From a virus, in IMG/VR virus record IMGVR_UViG_3300032322_001039, positions 1 to 41,100 of that record: a stretch of 41,100 nt of DNA. One strand, written 5' to 3'. Shown here piece by piece: positions 23,786 to 33,115 of this stretch. The number at the start of each line of letters is the position of its first letter. The stretch's first letter is position 1. The translations under genes were made by a program, and so were the position numbers. The notes under the pieces were generated by a model. The model saw only the letters and a program-made list of their open reading frames with translations, was not told where the DNA came from and ran no database searches.

Positions 23786-24016
23786 ATGAATAACAATGTC
23801 TATGTTGATTACGATATGGCGCACAAGATTGTTGACTCCAGGCCCAATCTTTATTGGGACGGATGGACAATTGTAGAATGGCGCAGAGATAGCGAAGGCT
23901 TCTTCAATAAGAATGGAAGTTTTCGCAATGGCCAATGGGGTCGCACAATGAGGCGTATGGATGTCTCAAGCAGTGGCACATGGAAGGTTCCGGCAAAATA
24001 TGTCATGGACAAGTGA
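23786..24016 (+). CDS. Hypothetical small protein
   Basis: 76 residues, rich in Trp, Arg and Asn. Ribosome binding site AGAGGCA before ATG 23786. The last 17 bases overlap the WhiB gene. No motif recognised. Confidence 0.72.
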   Translation: MNNNVYVDYDMAHKIVDSRPNLYWDGWTIVEWRRDSEGFFNKNGSFRNGQWGRTMRRMDVSSSGTWKVPAKYVMDK

Positions 24017-24272
24017 GGCCCTTTGCGCTGGCTTAGACACAGAACAGTATTTTGATAAGTATGAGAATGATGTTACAATTGCGAATAAAGTAGATGAGTT
24101 ATGCTTGGGGTGCCCCGTGATGCAACAGTGTTTTGATTATGGTGTCTCAACAGAATCTTGGGGAGTTTGGGGAGGAGTATTTCTTGTCGATGGTAAGATA
24201 GATAACGCTAGAAATTCCCATAAAGATGTAAACGTTTGGTCGCAAATATCTAGAAAGATGGAAAGATGGTAG
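24000..24272 (+). CDS. whiB: WhiB-family Fe-S transcription factor
   Basis: 90 residues from ATG 24000 (the reading can be extended to 23961 but homologues begin near this Met). The four cluster cysteines are C9, C35, C38 and C44 (ALCAG, LCLGCPVMQQC), followed by the family's turn GVWGG at 55-59. The C-terminal tail is short and basic. WhiB proteins bind 4Fe-4S and interact with the housekeeping sigma factor; phage versions can act as repressors or modulators of host WhiB. The family is limited to actinobacteria and their phages. Confidence 0.92.
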   Translation: MSWTSEALCAGLDTEQYFDKYENDVTIANKVDELCLGCPVMQQCFDYGVSTESWGVWGGVFLVDGKIDNARNSHKDVNVWSQISRKMERW

Positions 24273-24514
24273 ATAAACTTTGCATCAAAATACTTAAGGA
24301 GATGAAGCCTCCGTATCCTGGCATTGTGGTAGATATCACTGAAAATCCAAGTTATATCGGATTACGAGTCTATGAAAATCAAATCATGTCTCTGTCAGAT
24401 GAAAAGAGATATGGTGTTATGATGTACCTCCATGAAATGCGTAAGGTTATTTTGCAATTTGGATATAAGTGTTTTTTCGAAGGAGCAAAGGGCGACCCGC
24501 CAAGGAGTATCTAA
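24266..24514 (+). CDS. Hypothetical protein
   Basis: 82 residues, overlapping the WhiB gene by 7 bases. Mixed alpha/beta with a helical segment MYLHEMRKVILQ. No motif recognised. Confidence 0.72.
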   Translation: MVDKLCIKILKEMKPPYPGIVVDITENPSYIGLRVYENQIMSLSDEKRYGVMMYLHEMRKVILQFGYKCFFEGAKGDPPRSI

Positions 24515-24687
24515 TGGAAATTGTCTGGATTGAGCATCAGAAGTGCTGGGGGTGGCTGATTCAAAGGGCCTCTTCCTATGTGCTGGTTCAATATGAATTA
24601 GATGGTGTTGAATACTCAGAAATATTAGATCCAGATGAAATAACTGAACCAAAAGATATGGGAATAAACTATGAATCTGATTCGTAA
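24514..24687 (+). CDS. Hypothetical beta-rich small protein
   Basis: 57 residues from ATG 24514, with AAGGAGT upstream and a TAATG overlap with the previous stop. Strand pattern WGWLIQRASSYVLVQYELDG suggests a small SH3-like or tudor-like barrel. Family not recognised. Confidence 0.72.
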   Translation: MEIVWIEHQKCWGWLIQRASSYVLVQYELDGVEYSEILDPDEITEPKDMGINYESDS

Positions 24688-24856
24688 GAAAGATCCAGTA
24701 TCTTACAAGCAGCCACAAGAAATGTACTGCTCTAACTACGACTGCTTATCTATGATAGCAAAATACAGCGAACTGTATGGTCTACTAGATGACTATGGTG
24801 TAGAATGTTCTCAATATTATTGTTTCGACTGCATAGTGAATGGAAACGTTGAATGA
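24671..24856 (+). CDS. Hypothetical small cysteine-containing protein
   Basis: 61 residues with spaced cysteines (YCSNYDC ... [10 protein letters not shown]), possibly a zinc site. It overlaps genes on both sides, and its end overlaps the gmd start by 4 bases. Confidence 0.7.
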   Translation: MNLIRKKDPVSYKQPQEMYCSNYDCLSMIAKYSELYGLLDDYGVECSQYYCFDCIVNGNVE

Positions 24857-25854
24857 AAAAGGCTTTGATAACTGGTATTACTGGTCAGGATGGGTCGTAC
24901 CTTGCCGAACTTCTTTTGGAAAAGGGCTATGAGGTTCATGGTATAAAGCGTCGTTCTTCATCGATTAATACTGAGCGCATTGATCATTTGTATGACAATC
25001 CCAGTCTAAAATTGCATTATGGGGATCTAACTGACACTAGCAATATTCAGTCTCTGGTTAGGGATATATATCCACATGAGATTTATAATCTTGGCGCTCA
25101 AAGCCACGTCCAGGTTTCTTTTGAGACTCCAGAATATACGGCCAATGCTGATGCTATGGGTACACTAAGAATTCTAGAAGCCATTCGACAGACCGATCCT
25201 ACTGATATTAGATTTTATCAGGCTGGAACATCTGAAATGTTCGGGGCCGCCCCTCCACCTCAAAGTGAATCTACTGCTTTTTATCCACGATCACCCTACG
25301 GCGTTGCAAAACTTTATGGATACTGGATAACTAAAAATTATCGTGAGGCATACAATATGTATGCTTGTAGCGGAATTTTGTTTAATCATGAATCTCCGCG
25401 TCGTGGCGAGACTTTTGTTACTAGAAAGATTGTTCGTGGACTCAAGAGGATGCACGACGGTGGCACAACTCCAATAGAACTTGGCAATCTATACGCTCTC
25501 AGAGATTGGGGACATGCCAAGGATTTTGTTGAGGCAATGTGGCTTATGCTACAGGGAGAAACTCCTGAGGACTACGTTATTGCCACAGGCACTCAGTATT
25601 CTGTCAAAGAGTTTGTTGAGGCTTGTGCCCCGTTCTTTAATATGAATATTGAATGGAGCGGAAGCGGAGTCGATGAGGTTGCCATAGACACTGTATCTGG
25701 AAAAACTGTGGTAAAGATTAATGAGCGTTATTTCAGACCAGCAGAAGTTGAGTCTCTGCTAGGAGATGCTTCCAGGGCACGACAAGAATTGGGCTGGAGT
25801 CCAAAGAATACTTTCTACGATCTAGTTAGAGATATGTGTGTCAATGAAATCTAA
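24853..25854 (+). CDS. gmd: GDP-mannose 4,6-dehydratase
   Basis: 333 residues, matching the family length of 320-375. The Rossmann glycine motif is [10 protein letters not shown] (G8, G11, G14). Catalytic residues are visible as T126-S127-E128 in AGTSEMFG and Y149/K153 in PYGVAK. The [15 protein letters not shown] segment is typical of Gmd. It converts GDP-D-mannose, supplied by the host, to GDP-4-keto-6-deoxy-D-mannose in the cytoplasm. It opens the overlapped sugar block; ATGA overlaps the upstream stop. Confidence 0.94.
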   Translation: MKKALITGITGQDGSYLAELLLEKGYEVHGIKRRSSSINTERIDHLYDNPSLKLHYGDLTDTSNIQSLVRDIYPHEIYNLGAQSHVQVSFETPEYTANADAMGTLRILEAIRQTDPTDIRFYQAGTSEMFGAAPPPQSESTAFYPRSPYGVAKLYGYWITKNYREAYNMYACSGILFNHESPRRGETFVTRKIVRGLKRMHDGGTTPIELGNLYALRDWGHAKDFVEAMWLMLQGETPEDYVIATGTQYSVKEFVEACAPFFNMNIEWSGSGVDEVAIDTVSGKTVVKINERYFRPAEVESLLGDASRARQELGWSPKNTFYDLVRDMCVNEI

Positions 25855-26644
25855 TTTGATTACTTACATTACAAACTGGGACAGAGTTAATGATGATGTT
25901 CTGCAAAAAGAAAAGTCTTTACTAGACAATAAAATAGATTATTTTGTCATGAATTCATCTTCAACTCAAAAAGATGAATGGCTAAACATCGGGACGAATG
26001 CCTGGTGCTATAGACAATTATATGAAATCTTTAAGCACGCTAAAGATCTTGACTATGAATTTATCTCTGTGTTGTTTGGAGATATTTACTGTCCAGATGG
26101 AACTACATTTTCTGACTATGTAAAAGAAACAAATAATAATATCAACACTCTTCCAGAGTGTTATGTGTATTCAACATCATTCACGCACGATGGATGGAGT
26201 TATCCGTCTACTGTCATTAGAATGTATGACGATGACGTATCCTATGTTTGTGGAGTGGACACACTGTACCTGACTGTACATAGGGAGATAGCACTAATAG
26301 TATATAAGTTCTTAAAGTATTTTGATAAGAAGCATGGTATAGATAATTTTTCTAGTGGGTGGGCAGTAGATGTTTTATGTTCGGCATTTTCTATCTACTA
26401 CGGAAAGAATGTCTTCAGGAATACATCTTCCATTCTAATACATTATGAAAATAGCGGATACGATGTGGGCAAGGCATATGGAGAAATGAGTCTGCTGATT
26501 AGTGAGGCAGTGTACTTCTGGGATGCCATTGGAAATAATGGGGCAGCGTTAAAGAGAATTATTGATATGATGTTCGAACAAAGAGTGTCCAGAGAACATA
26601 CATATGAAGATTTTTATGGAGTAACTAATGCAAACAAACAATAA
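25844..26644 (+). CDS. Unknown protein in the sugar block, possibly a glycosyltransferase
   Basis: 266 residues from ATG 25844 (GTG 25838 is an alternative). N-terminal [14 protein letters not shown] and later [13 protein letters not shown] look like a Rossmann-type strand-turn pattern, but I do not recognise a definite family. Flanking by gmd and fcl and overlaps at both ends make a role in glycan synthesis likely. Confidence 0.78.
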   Translation: MKSNLITYITNWDRVNDDVLQKEKSLLDNKIDYFVMNSSSTQKDEWLNIGTNAWCYRQLYEIFKHAKDLDYEFISVLFGDIYCPDGTTFSDYVKETNNNINTLPECYVYSTSFTHDGWSYPSTVIRMYDDDVSYVCGVDTLYLTVHREIALIVYKFLKYFDKKHGIDNFSSGWAVDVLCSAFSIYYGKNVFRNTSSILIHYENSGYDVGKAYGEMSLLISEAVYFWDAIGNNGAALKRIIDMMFEQRVSREHTYEDFYGVTNANKQ

Positions 26645-27557
26645 AATATTTGTCGCTGGTCACCGTGGACTAGTGGGTTCTGCGTTAATTAGGAAATTAC
26701 AATATAGTGGCTACACCAATATAGTCACAGTTGGTAAGAGTCAACTTGATCTTAGGAACCAGTCTGATGTTTCAGAATGGTTTGCAGCAGAGAGGCCAGA
26801 GTATGTTTTTTTGGCGGCGGCTAAGGTTGGAGGAATAAATTATAACAAAACCTATCCAGCCGAATTCATCTATGACAACCTACAGATTCAGAATAATGTC
26901 ATTCAGTCTTCTTATTTAAATGGATGCAAGAAATTAATGTTCCTTGGATCTGCTTGTATCTATCCTAAAGTAACACCACAGCCTATCAGAGAAGAATATC
27001 TTCTATCCGCTCCGCTTGAGCCTACCAATGAAGGGTATGCCTTGGCGAAGATAGCAGGACTGAGAATGTGTGAACTATACAATAGGCAGTACGGATTCAA
27101 TGCTATCTCTGTTATGCCAGCAAATCTTTATGGGACTAATGACAACTTCAATGTGGAACAGTGTCATGTTATTCCAGCAATGATTAGAAAATTCCATGAC
27201 GCAAAAATAAACAATAATGAATCGGTGACTCTTTTTGGCGACGGGTCTCCAACCAGAGAGTTTCTTCATGTAGATGATCTAGCAGACGCCCTGGTATTTC
27301 TTATGAATAATTTCAACAGTCCAGAGCATATCAACATTGGATCTGGAGACGAATATTCAATCATGCAGTTGGCAAATATCGTGAAGTATGTTGTTGGATA
27401 TTCTGGAGAAATAGAGTGGGATATATCGAAGCCCAATGGAACGCCTAGAAGAAAACTTGATATATCTAAACTTTCTATGCTAGGATGGAAGCCGCAGACA
27501 GATCTTTTTGTTGGCCTTAGACAAACATACGATTGGTTCTTGGAGAACGTGGCGTGA
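26628..27557 (+). CDS. fcl: GDP-L-fucose/GDP-L-colitose synthase (epimerase-reductase)
   Basis: 309 residues with the NADP motif GHRGLVGS (G11, G14, G17). Catalytic residues line up with E. coli Fcl plus one: S108 and C110 in GSACIYPK, Y137/K141 in YALAK, H180 in CHVIPAM. Fcl does C3/C5 epimerisation and C4 reduction of GDP-4-keto-6-deoxymannose to GDP-L-fucose. ColC, a close relative, does C5 epimerisation and C4 reduction in colitose synthesis. The ColD-like gene right behind makes both products possible. Confidence 0.9.
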   Translation: MQTNNKIFVAGHRGLVGSALIRKLQYSGYTNIVTVGKSQLDLRNQSDVSEWFAAERPEYVFLAAAKVGGINYNKTYPAEFIYDNLQIQNNVIQSSYLNGCKKLMFLGSACIYPKVTPQPIREEYLLSAPLEPTNEGYALAKIAGLRMCELYNRQYGFNAISVMPANLYGTNDNFNVEQCHVIPAMIRKFHDAKINNNESVTLFGDGSPTREFLHVDDLADALVFLMNNFNSPEHINIGSGDEYSIMQLANIVKYVVGYSGEIEWDISKPNGTPRRKLDISKLSMLGWKPQTDLFVGLRQTYDWFLENVA

Positions 27558-28726
27558 AATATAAGTGGCCCTTGATGAAGCAGACTATATCAGTCTTTGA
27601 TCGCATGAAGATGATTGGGTTCATTGCCACCACAAAACAATTTACTAACGGAAAGATGGTTCGCAAGTTTGAGAAAGAGTGGAGTAGGTGGCTAGGCGCA
27701 AAGTATTCCCTATTTGTTTCTTCTGGTAGCACGGCCAACTCTCTACTAGTTGAGGCTATAAAGGAAAAATATGGACTGTCTAATGATAAGGTTCTTGTTC
27801 CTGCCTGCACATGGGTAACCAATGTTGGACCAATTATTCAAAGCGGCTTGCAGCCAGTATTCTGTGACATCAATACATCGAACTTCTCGTTTCTTGAGGA
27901 AGATCTTTTAGCGATTAAAGAAGCGCATCCAGATATCAAAGTTATATTTGTGACGCATCTACTGGGCTTTCCAGCAAACAATGAGGTGTACCAAAAAGTA
28001 TTCCCCGACGCCATCATCATCGATGACGTATGTGAGTCGCATGGCTGCGTCGCACAAGATGGAAGTAAGATGGGATCGCAAAGTATCGGAGCCACATTTA
28101 GTTTCTACTTTGGGCATCACATGACTACTATCGAAGGCGGAATGGTGTGTACCAACGATAGAGAACTCTACAACATTATGAGGATGAAGAGAAGTCATGG
28201 CATGGCTAGAGAGTCTGAATACTTTGACCAATACGCGCAGATGTATCCAGATATAGATAGATCATTCTTATTTATGACTGATGGATATAACTTTAGAAAT
28301 CATGAAATTCCAGCCGTTCTTGGCATAGCACAACTCAAGAGACTAGATAAAATGATTCGTCGTAGGAGAGAAAACTACGAGCAATACTATGGCATTCTCA
28401 TGGAGAATACAAACAAGTTCCTTCCAGTCGGAAGAAATCCAGGCAATAGCAGTTTTTGTTTCCCATTTATCGCTAGGAATGTAGAGATCAAAAATAGGTT
28501 TAGAGAACTGCTGATACAATATGGGATTGAGTATAGGCCAGTTGTGAGTGGCAATCTTTTGCGCCATCCGTTTTTGTCTGATTATAGGATGGCACTTGAT
28601 AAAGAATCTTATAACGTTGATACAGTTCATGACCTTGGTATATATGTCGGCAATAATCATTTTCTAGATTACAGAGACATATATGTATTAGTAGATATCA
28701 TGAAGATGTTGGACAATGATCTTTAA
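27554..28726 (+). CDS. colD: ColD-like GDP-4-keto-6-deoxymannose 3-dehydratase (DegT-fold PLP enzyme)
   Basis: 390 residues from GTG 27554, which overlaps the fcl stop (GTGA) and has GGAG 8 bases upstream. The fold is DegT/DnrJ/EryC1, but the PLP-lysine position is His: SFYFGHHMTTIEGG, first His at residue 188. ColD (about 388 residues, catalytic His188 as I recall) and RfbH are the known members with His in place of Lys; they act as 3-dehydratases rather than aminotransferases. With Gmd and an Fcl/ColC-like enzyme beside it, the GDP substrate and ColD role are favoured over the CDP-sugar enzyme RfbH. Product after ColC would be GDP-L-colitose, a 3,6-dideoxy sugar. Confidence 0.85.
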   Translation: MKYKWPLMKQTISVFDRMKMIGFIATTKQFTNGKMVRKFEKEWSRWLGAKYSLFVSSGSTANSLLVEAIKEKYGLSNDKVLVPACTWVTNVGPIIQSGLQPVFCDINTSNFSFLEEDLLAIKEAHPDIKVIFVTHLLGFPANNEVYQKVFPDAIIIDDVCESHGCVAQDGSKMGSQSIGATFSFYFGHHMTTIEGGMVCTNDRELYNIMRMKRSHGMARESEYFDQYAQMYPDIDRSFLFMTDGYNFRNHEIPAVLGIAQLKRLDKMIRRRRENYEQYYGILMENTNKFLPVGRNPGNSSFCFPFIARNVEIKNRFRELLIQYGIEYRPVVSGNLLRHPFLSDYRMALDKESYNVDTVHDLGIYVGNNHFLDYRDIYVLVDIMKMLDNDL

Positions 28727-29558
28727 TCCGTTTGGTGGAGAAGGAAAGATTCCTACTGGAACGTATGTAGATCACACACATTCGTCTCCAAGGTATGACA
28801 CCTCAGACATAATTAATTTTGGCTGGGACTTCACCTATCGGTCAAATGATTCATTTTATATTGATGACGCTCTCAGGTCTGCCTTAAGTGATAGCAGTCA
28901 AGGAGAAAAATATGGGTGGCTGCTAGAAAGTAAGGCAATTATTCCAGATATATATAGCGACTTCGTTAAGAATATATCTGCATATATGAATACATTTAGT
29001 CTAGTATTCACAAGCGACTATGAAATATATTCTTTGCATGACAGAATTAAGTTTGTGCCAGCCAACACTTTATGGGTAAAGAATCCAAAGATATATAAGA
29101 AGTCTAAACTTGTTTCAATGATTAGTTCAAGCAACGCGCAGACTGACGGACATAGACTAAGGCTGTTCACTATGAATAAGTTTCAAAATCAAATAGATAT
29201 CTACGGCAGACACATAAATCCCATACCAATGAAAGAGTTTGGTCTTAAGCAATATATGTTTTCTATTGCGATTGAGAACTCTTCTTATCGAACATATTTT
29301 ACAGAGAAGATACTAGATTGCTTCGCTACTGGAACAATACCTATCTACTGGGGTGCTCCAGATATAGGAGATCATTTTAATAGTGACGGCATCATTTCTT
29401 TTCATGACTCGTTTGATATAAACATGCTATCAGAAGAACTTTACTATTCAAAAATAGATGCTGTAAAAGATAACTACGAAAGATCACTTGACTACGCAGT
29501 GCTAGAAAATTATATTTACAAAAACTATTTAAAGGAATCTCATGAAGAGAAAATATAA
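28716..29558 (+). CDS. GT10-type fucosyltransferase (copy 1)
   Basis: 280 residues. The C-terminal half carries the GT10 signature: YMFSIAIENS, then YFTEKILDCFATGTIPIYWG, then PDIGDHFNSDGII. GT10 enzymes transfer L-fucose from GDP-fucose. The donor here could be GDP-fucose or GDP-colitose. It overlaps the ColD-like gene by 11 bases and the second copy by 17. The N-terminal half is less conserved and probably binds the acceptor. Confidence 0.87.
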   Translation: MIFNPFGGEGKIPTGTYVDHTHSSPRYDTSDIINFGWDFTYRSNDSFYIDDALRSALSDSSQGEKYGWLLESKAIIPDIYSDFVKNISAYMNTFSLVFTSDYEIYSLHDRIKFVPANTLWVKNPKIYKKSKLVSMISSSNAQTDGHRLRLFTMNKFQNQIDIYGRHINPIPMKEFGLKQYMFSIAIENSSYRTYFTEKILDCFATGTIPIYWGAPDIGDHFNSDGIISFHDSFDINMLSEELYYSKIDAVKDNYERSLDYAVLENYIYKNYLKESHEEKI

Positions 29559-30336
29559 TATCTACGGCAGCGGCTGGTCGGAGACAGACGCAGCGAACGT
29601 TTCAAAAAATATAGATAGCATAGAGTGGGTGGTGGATGGTTCTGCTCAAGATAGTTTTTATCCAAACACCATGCTAAAACTGGTAGACGGCGATACTCAA
29701 AGTAGATATAAGTATGGATTGCTTAATGAGTCCATAGCAATCGATACAGTTTCTCATAATGAAATCAACAAATACATTGACGGTTTTGATTATATTTTCA
29801 CGCACAATAAAGAGTTCTATTCTCAAATTGATAAAGTAAAGTTTATCCCAGCGTCTGTATATTGGATAGAAAATCCAAAAATACATAAGAAAAATAAACT
29901 TGTATCCATGATATCTTCTAGCAAATTGTTATGCGAAGGACATAAGACTAGGCTTGCCTGGGTCGAAAGGCTACATGGAAAGTTAGATTTATTTGGTAGT
30001 GGATTTAATCCAATAGAAAAAAAGGAATATGGTTTAAATAAATACATGTTCTCAGTGGCCATAGAAAACGCTTGTTATGAAAGTTATTTCACTGAAAAGA
30101 TATTAGACTGCTTTGCCACTGGCACGATCCCAATATATTTGGGAACCCCAGACATTGGTGATTTTTTCAACCCAGATGGAATCATTTCTTTAGAAGAAGA
30201 TTTTGACGTGTCTATGCTAACCGAAGAACTATATTACTCTAAAATGGATGCTATCGTAGAAAACTTTGATAGAGTATTAAAATACAGAACAGTAGAAGAT
30301 TTTATATACGAGAACTACTTAAGGGATAAGGACTAG
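29542..30336 (+). CDS. GT10-type fucosyltransferase (copy 2)
   Basis: 264 residues, clearly a tandem paralogue of the previous gene: KKNKLVSMISSS and YFTEKILDCFATGTIPIY recur almost exactly. The N-terminal halves differ (this one starts MKRKYNIYGSGWSETDAANV), which fits acceptor change after duplication. The second-domain GTPDIGDFFNPDGII is retained, so both copies look active. Confidence 0.87.
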   Translation: MKRKYNIYGSGWSETDAANVSKNIDSIEWVVDGSAQDSFYPNTMLKLVDGDTQSRYKYGLLNESIAIDTVSHNEINKYIDGFDYIFTHNKEFYSQIDKVKFIPASVYWIENPKIHKKNKLVSMISSSKLLCEGHKTRLAWVERLHGKLDLFGSGFNPIEKKEYGLNKYMFSVAIENACYESYFTEKILDCFATGTIPIYLGTPDIGDFFNPDGIISLEEDFDVSMLTEELYYSKMDAIVENFDRVLKYRTVEDFIYENYLRDKD

Positions 30337-30337
30337 A

Positions 30338-30988
30338 GTGAAAGAGTTTATTGATTTTGCAAATAATAGAGAATGTTTTTCACAGTTAGGACAAGATCTC
30401 TTTGTCTTGTATATATTGAAAGAAAAACGTGGTGGCTACTTCGTTGAGTTTGGTGCTACAGATGGAATAAGTTTAAACAATACTAGACTTCTTGAGAAGA
30501 ACTATGGTTGGTCTGGCATACTATGTGAGCCATCTCCGTATTATGCAGAAATACTAAAGAACAGTGATAGGTCTGCACATATAGACGATAGATGTGTCTA
30601 TATAAATTCGGGCGAGGAAGTGGTATTTATTGATACCGATGCCCGTGGACTAGCAACTATAAAAAAGTACGCTGATGGAGACTCACACTCTGGTTCTCGC
30701 GCTGCTGGAATAGAATATTTTATACAGACAATAACTTTGGATGACCTACTAAATCAGTATGGTGCGCCACCAGTCATCGATTATATGTCCGTTGATACTG
30801 AGGGATCGGAGTTTGATATATTAAATTCTTTTAGTTTTTCTAGACACATTAACATAATGACAGTGGAGCATAACTATAGAGAAGATCGACAGAAAATAAA
30901 TGATGTTTTAACCAACAATGGTTTTGTTAGAATCTTTGAGGAAATATCAAGGTTCGATGATTGGTACATAAATAAGGAAATTTTGTGA
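30338..30988 (+). CDS. FkbM-family SAM-dependent methyltransferase
   Basis: 216 residues from GTG 30338. Motif I GGYFVEFGATDGISLNNT and post-motif CEPSPYY and DYMSVDTEGSEFDIL fit the FkbM family, which methylates hydroxyls on sugars and natural products. In this block it probably O-methylates a glycan sugar. No signal peptide. Confidence 0.85.
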   Translation: MKEFIDFANNRECFSQLGQDLFVLYILKEKRGGYFVEFGATDGISLNNTRLLEKNYGWSGILCEPSPYYAEILKNSDRSAHIDDRCVYINSGEEVVFIDTDARGLATIKKYADGDSHSGSRAAGIEYFIQTITLDDLLNQYGAPPVIDYMSVDTEGSEFDILNSFSFSRHINIMTVEHNYREDRQKINDVLTNNGFVRIFEEISRFDDWYINKEIL

Positions 30989-31734
30989 TAGTTATAGACA
31001 AGGGTCGGCATCCAATTCGTGGCTTCCTCTCCTACTATATAAGCATACTTACTTCATTTAGAAAACTTATATCGGAGGGCACAAGCCCAGAAGATATCCG
31101 TATTGATCCGTACATTTTTTATACCTACGGAGAGGCGTCTAACTGGTTTAAGAAAGACAGGATTGCATTCGCTTGCCTAGAAGATTCTATATTTTATTCA
31201 ACTGATAGTTGGAACATAGATCCTTGGCCGACCGATGATCAGTTGGATCTCATTCAATACAAAAAGTATTTTGATTACAATGACAAAACCTATAACTATA
31301 TTGATAGCAATCTTCCATCAATAAAAAACTCTGTTGGCATACACTTCAGAGGGACAGACCACTACCACACTGATCGCGTAGATTTAAGTGTTTATGTTGA
31401 TCGTACTAGAAAAGCAATGTATGATAATGGCTACAATACAATTTTTGTGGCGACAGATGAAGATGGTATTTTGGAAGAAATATATTCTTGCTTTCCAGAT
31501 GTAAATATTATTCACAATGAAACTATCAAGTCTTCTGGCGGAGTGTCCGTGTTCGATAAGGAAATGTCTCAGCAGGAGAAGATAGAGTCTGGTCGGCAGG
31601 TTTTACTAGATAGTCATTGTTTGGCAGAATGTGATATAGTTTTTGCTAAGTTATCTAATGTTAATTATTATTCAAGAATATTGAATCCTCAACTTAAAGT
31701 TACTTATCTAGATAAAGGATCTACTGTAAGATGA
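30985..31734 (+). CDS. NodZ/GT23-like or O-fucosyltransferase-like glycosyltransferase
   Basis: 249 residues from GTG 30985, overlapping the previous stop by 4 bases. SVGIHFRGTDHY matches the H-x-R-x-TD type motif that binds GDP-fucose in GT11, GT23, GT65 and GT68. IFVATDEDGILE matches the following strand with its nucleotide-binding end. Exact family not fixed. It would be the third fucosyltransferase-type enzyme of the block. Confidence 0.75.
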   Translation: MIVIDKGRHPIRGFLSYYISILTSFRKLISEGTSPEDIRIDPYIFYTYGEASNWFKKDRIAFACLEDSIFYSTDSWNIDPWPTDDQLDLIQYKKYFDYNDKTYNYIDSNLPSIKNSVGIHFRGTDHYHTDRVDLSVYVDRTRKAMYDNGYNTIFVATDEDGILEEIYSCFPDVNIIHNETIKSSGGVSVFDKEMSQQEKIESGRQVLLDSHCLAECDIVFAKLSNVNYYSRILNPQLKVTYLDKGSTVR

Positions 31735-32507
31735 CAATATATTTTAATTCTTTAGGCAATAATGGACATCTTGGTAATCAGATGTTTCAGTACGCCGCAC
31801 TAAGAGGAATTGCTCATAAGCGTGGACTAGACTGGAACATTCCACCCAAGTCTTTATTTGGAAAACGGTATCCACTACGAAGTAGCATCTACGAATGCTT
31901 TGAACTTCCATTTGTAAAGAATGGACATGTAGGGGTGAATATGGATGCCCAAACTATTTCGGAACGCCAACATTCTTACGACGAAACCCTTGTTGATCAG
32001 ATTCAAGACGGGAATAATATTGATGGATACTTTCAGTCACCAAAGTATTTTAATGAAATATCCTACATGATTAGAAGAGACTTCACATTTAAAAAAGATA
32101 TTCAAGACAGTGCAATCAATCCGCCGAAAGATTTTTGTGCCATGCATGTAAGAAGAACAGACTATGTTGGGAATAGCCTGCATCACACGAACCTAACAAG
32201 TTCTTATTACAAAGCAGCACTGGATATTTTAGATGCCAAAAATGTGATCGTGTTCTCTGATGACCAAGAGTGGTGTAGATCACATAAGTTTTTTGGAGAA
32301 TTTATTGTTTCAAGCAACAATGAGTATGTAGACTTGTATCTAATGCAAAATGCTAGTCAGCATATTATTGCAAACAGTTCTTTCAGTTGGTGGGGCGCTT
32401 GGTTATCTGAGTCTAAAGAAGTCGTTGCACCATCCAAATGGTTCGGTCCAGCACTAGAGCATTTAGATACAAGTGATTATTACTTAGAAGGATGGCATGT
32501 GGTATGA
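31731..32507 (+). CDS. GT11-type alpha-1,2-fucosyltransferase
   Basis: 258 residues. N-terminal GNNGHLGNQMFQYAALRGIA, the central MHVRRTDYVGN motif, and C-terminal NSSFSWWGAWLSE are hallmarks of GT11. The family uses GDP-L-fucose; a GT11 member of E. coli O55 is reported as a colitosyltransferase, so the donor here may be either. Start overlaps the previous gene by 4 bases. Confidence 0.92.
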   Translation: MTIYFNSLGNNGHLGNQMFQYAALRGIAHKRGLDWNIPPKSLFGKRYPLRSSIYECFELPFVKNGHVGVNMDAQTISERQHSYDETLVDQIQDGNNIDGYFQSPKYFNEISYMIRRDFTFKKDIQDSAINPPKDFCAMHVRRTDYVGNSLHHTNLTSSYYKAALDILDAKNVIVFSDDQEWCRSHKFFGEFIVSSNNEYVDLYLMQNASQHIIANSSFSWWGAWLSESKEVVAPSKWFGPALEHLDTSDYYLEGWHVV

Positions 32508-33115
32508 GTTTTAGTGACCATTTTGAACATGCATTTTGTGTAAATCTTGAGCGTAGACCAGATAGATGGAAGAGCGCCCAGAAACAGTTTGAAAGAATTG
32601 GCATTGAGGTAGAAAGAGTTGATGCGGTAGATGGGGATAAACTTCCCCCAGGAAACTTAAAGCCAGGAGCAATGGGATGCCGCGCTAGCCATCTTAATGT
32701 TTTTAACATGGCCGCAGAGCGTGGATTGTCATCGTTTCTTCTCCTAGAAGATGACGTTGTTTTTGATCCAGACTTCAATGAAAAGTTTAATAGTCAAGAG
32801 CCTCAAATACCAGATAACTTTGTGATGCTATATATTGGGACAAATAAGTTGTCTGGACATGCAAACAAAATATCTGATAATGTGTTTAGAATATTTAATG
32901 TTCTCGCTGCACACTGCGTAATATTTAAAGAGCCGTGCTACGAAGACATAATATCAAAATTGAGCGGAGCACCAATGTATCCATGCGATGTATCTTATGG
33001 AGAGTTACAAATTAATTATCCGTCATTTGCGATACACCCCTCCTTAGCATGGCAAAAAGAGGGATTCTCTGACATAGAAAAAGTTTATGTAGATTATGAT
33101 TTTATGAGGGACTGA
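32504..33115 (+). CDS. GT25-family glycosyltransferase
   Basis: 203 residues from ATG 32504 (ATGA overlap; an in-frame ATG at 32492 is less likely). VNLERRPDRW near the start and LLLEDDVVF in the middle are typical of GT25 enzymes of lipooligosaccharide synthesis, here in a phage. A galactosyl- or glucosyl-type donor would be usual for the family. Confidence 0.87.
   Translation: MSFSDHFEHAFCVNLERRPDRWKSAQKQFERIGIEVERVDAVDGDKLPPGNLKPGAMGCRASHLNVFNMAAERGLSSFLLLEDDVVFDPDFNEKFNSQEPQIPDNFVMLYIGTNKLSGHANKISDNVFRIFNVLAAHCVIFKEPCYEDIISKLSGAPMYPCDVSYGELQINYPSFAIHPSLAWQKEGFSDIEKVYVDYDFMRD

Noticed and set aside
27554-28726. Sugar aminotransferase (DegT) reading
   Set aside because: The PLP-lysine position is His, as in ColD/RfbH dehydratases, so transamination through a Schiff-base lysine is not expected.
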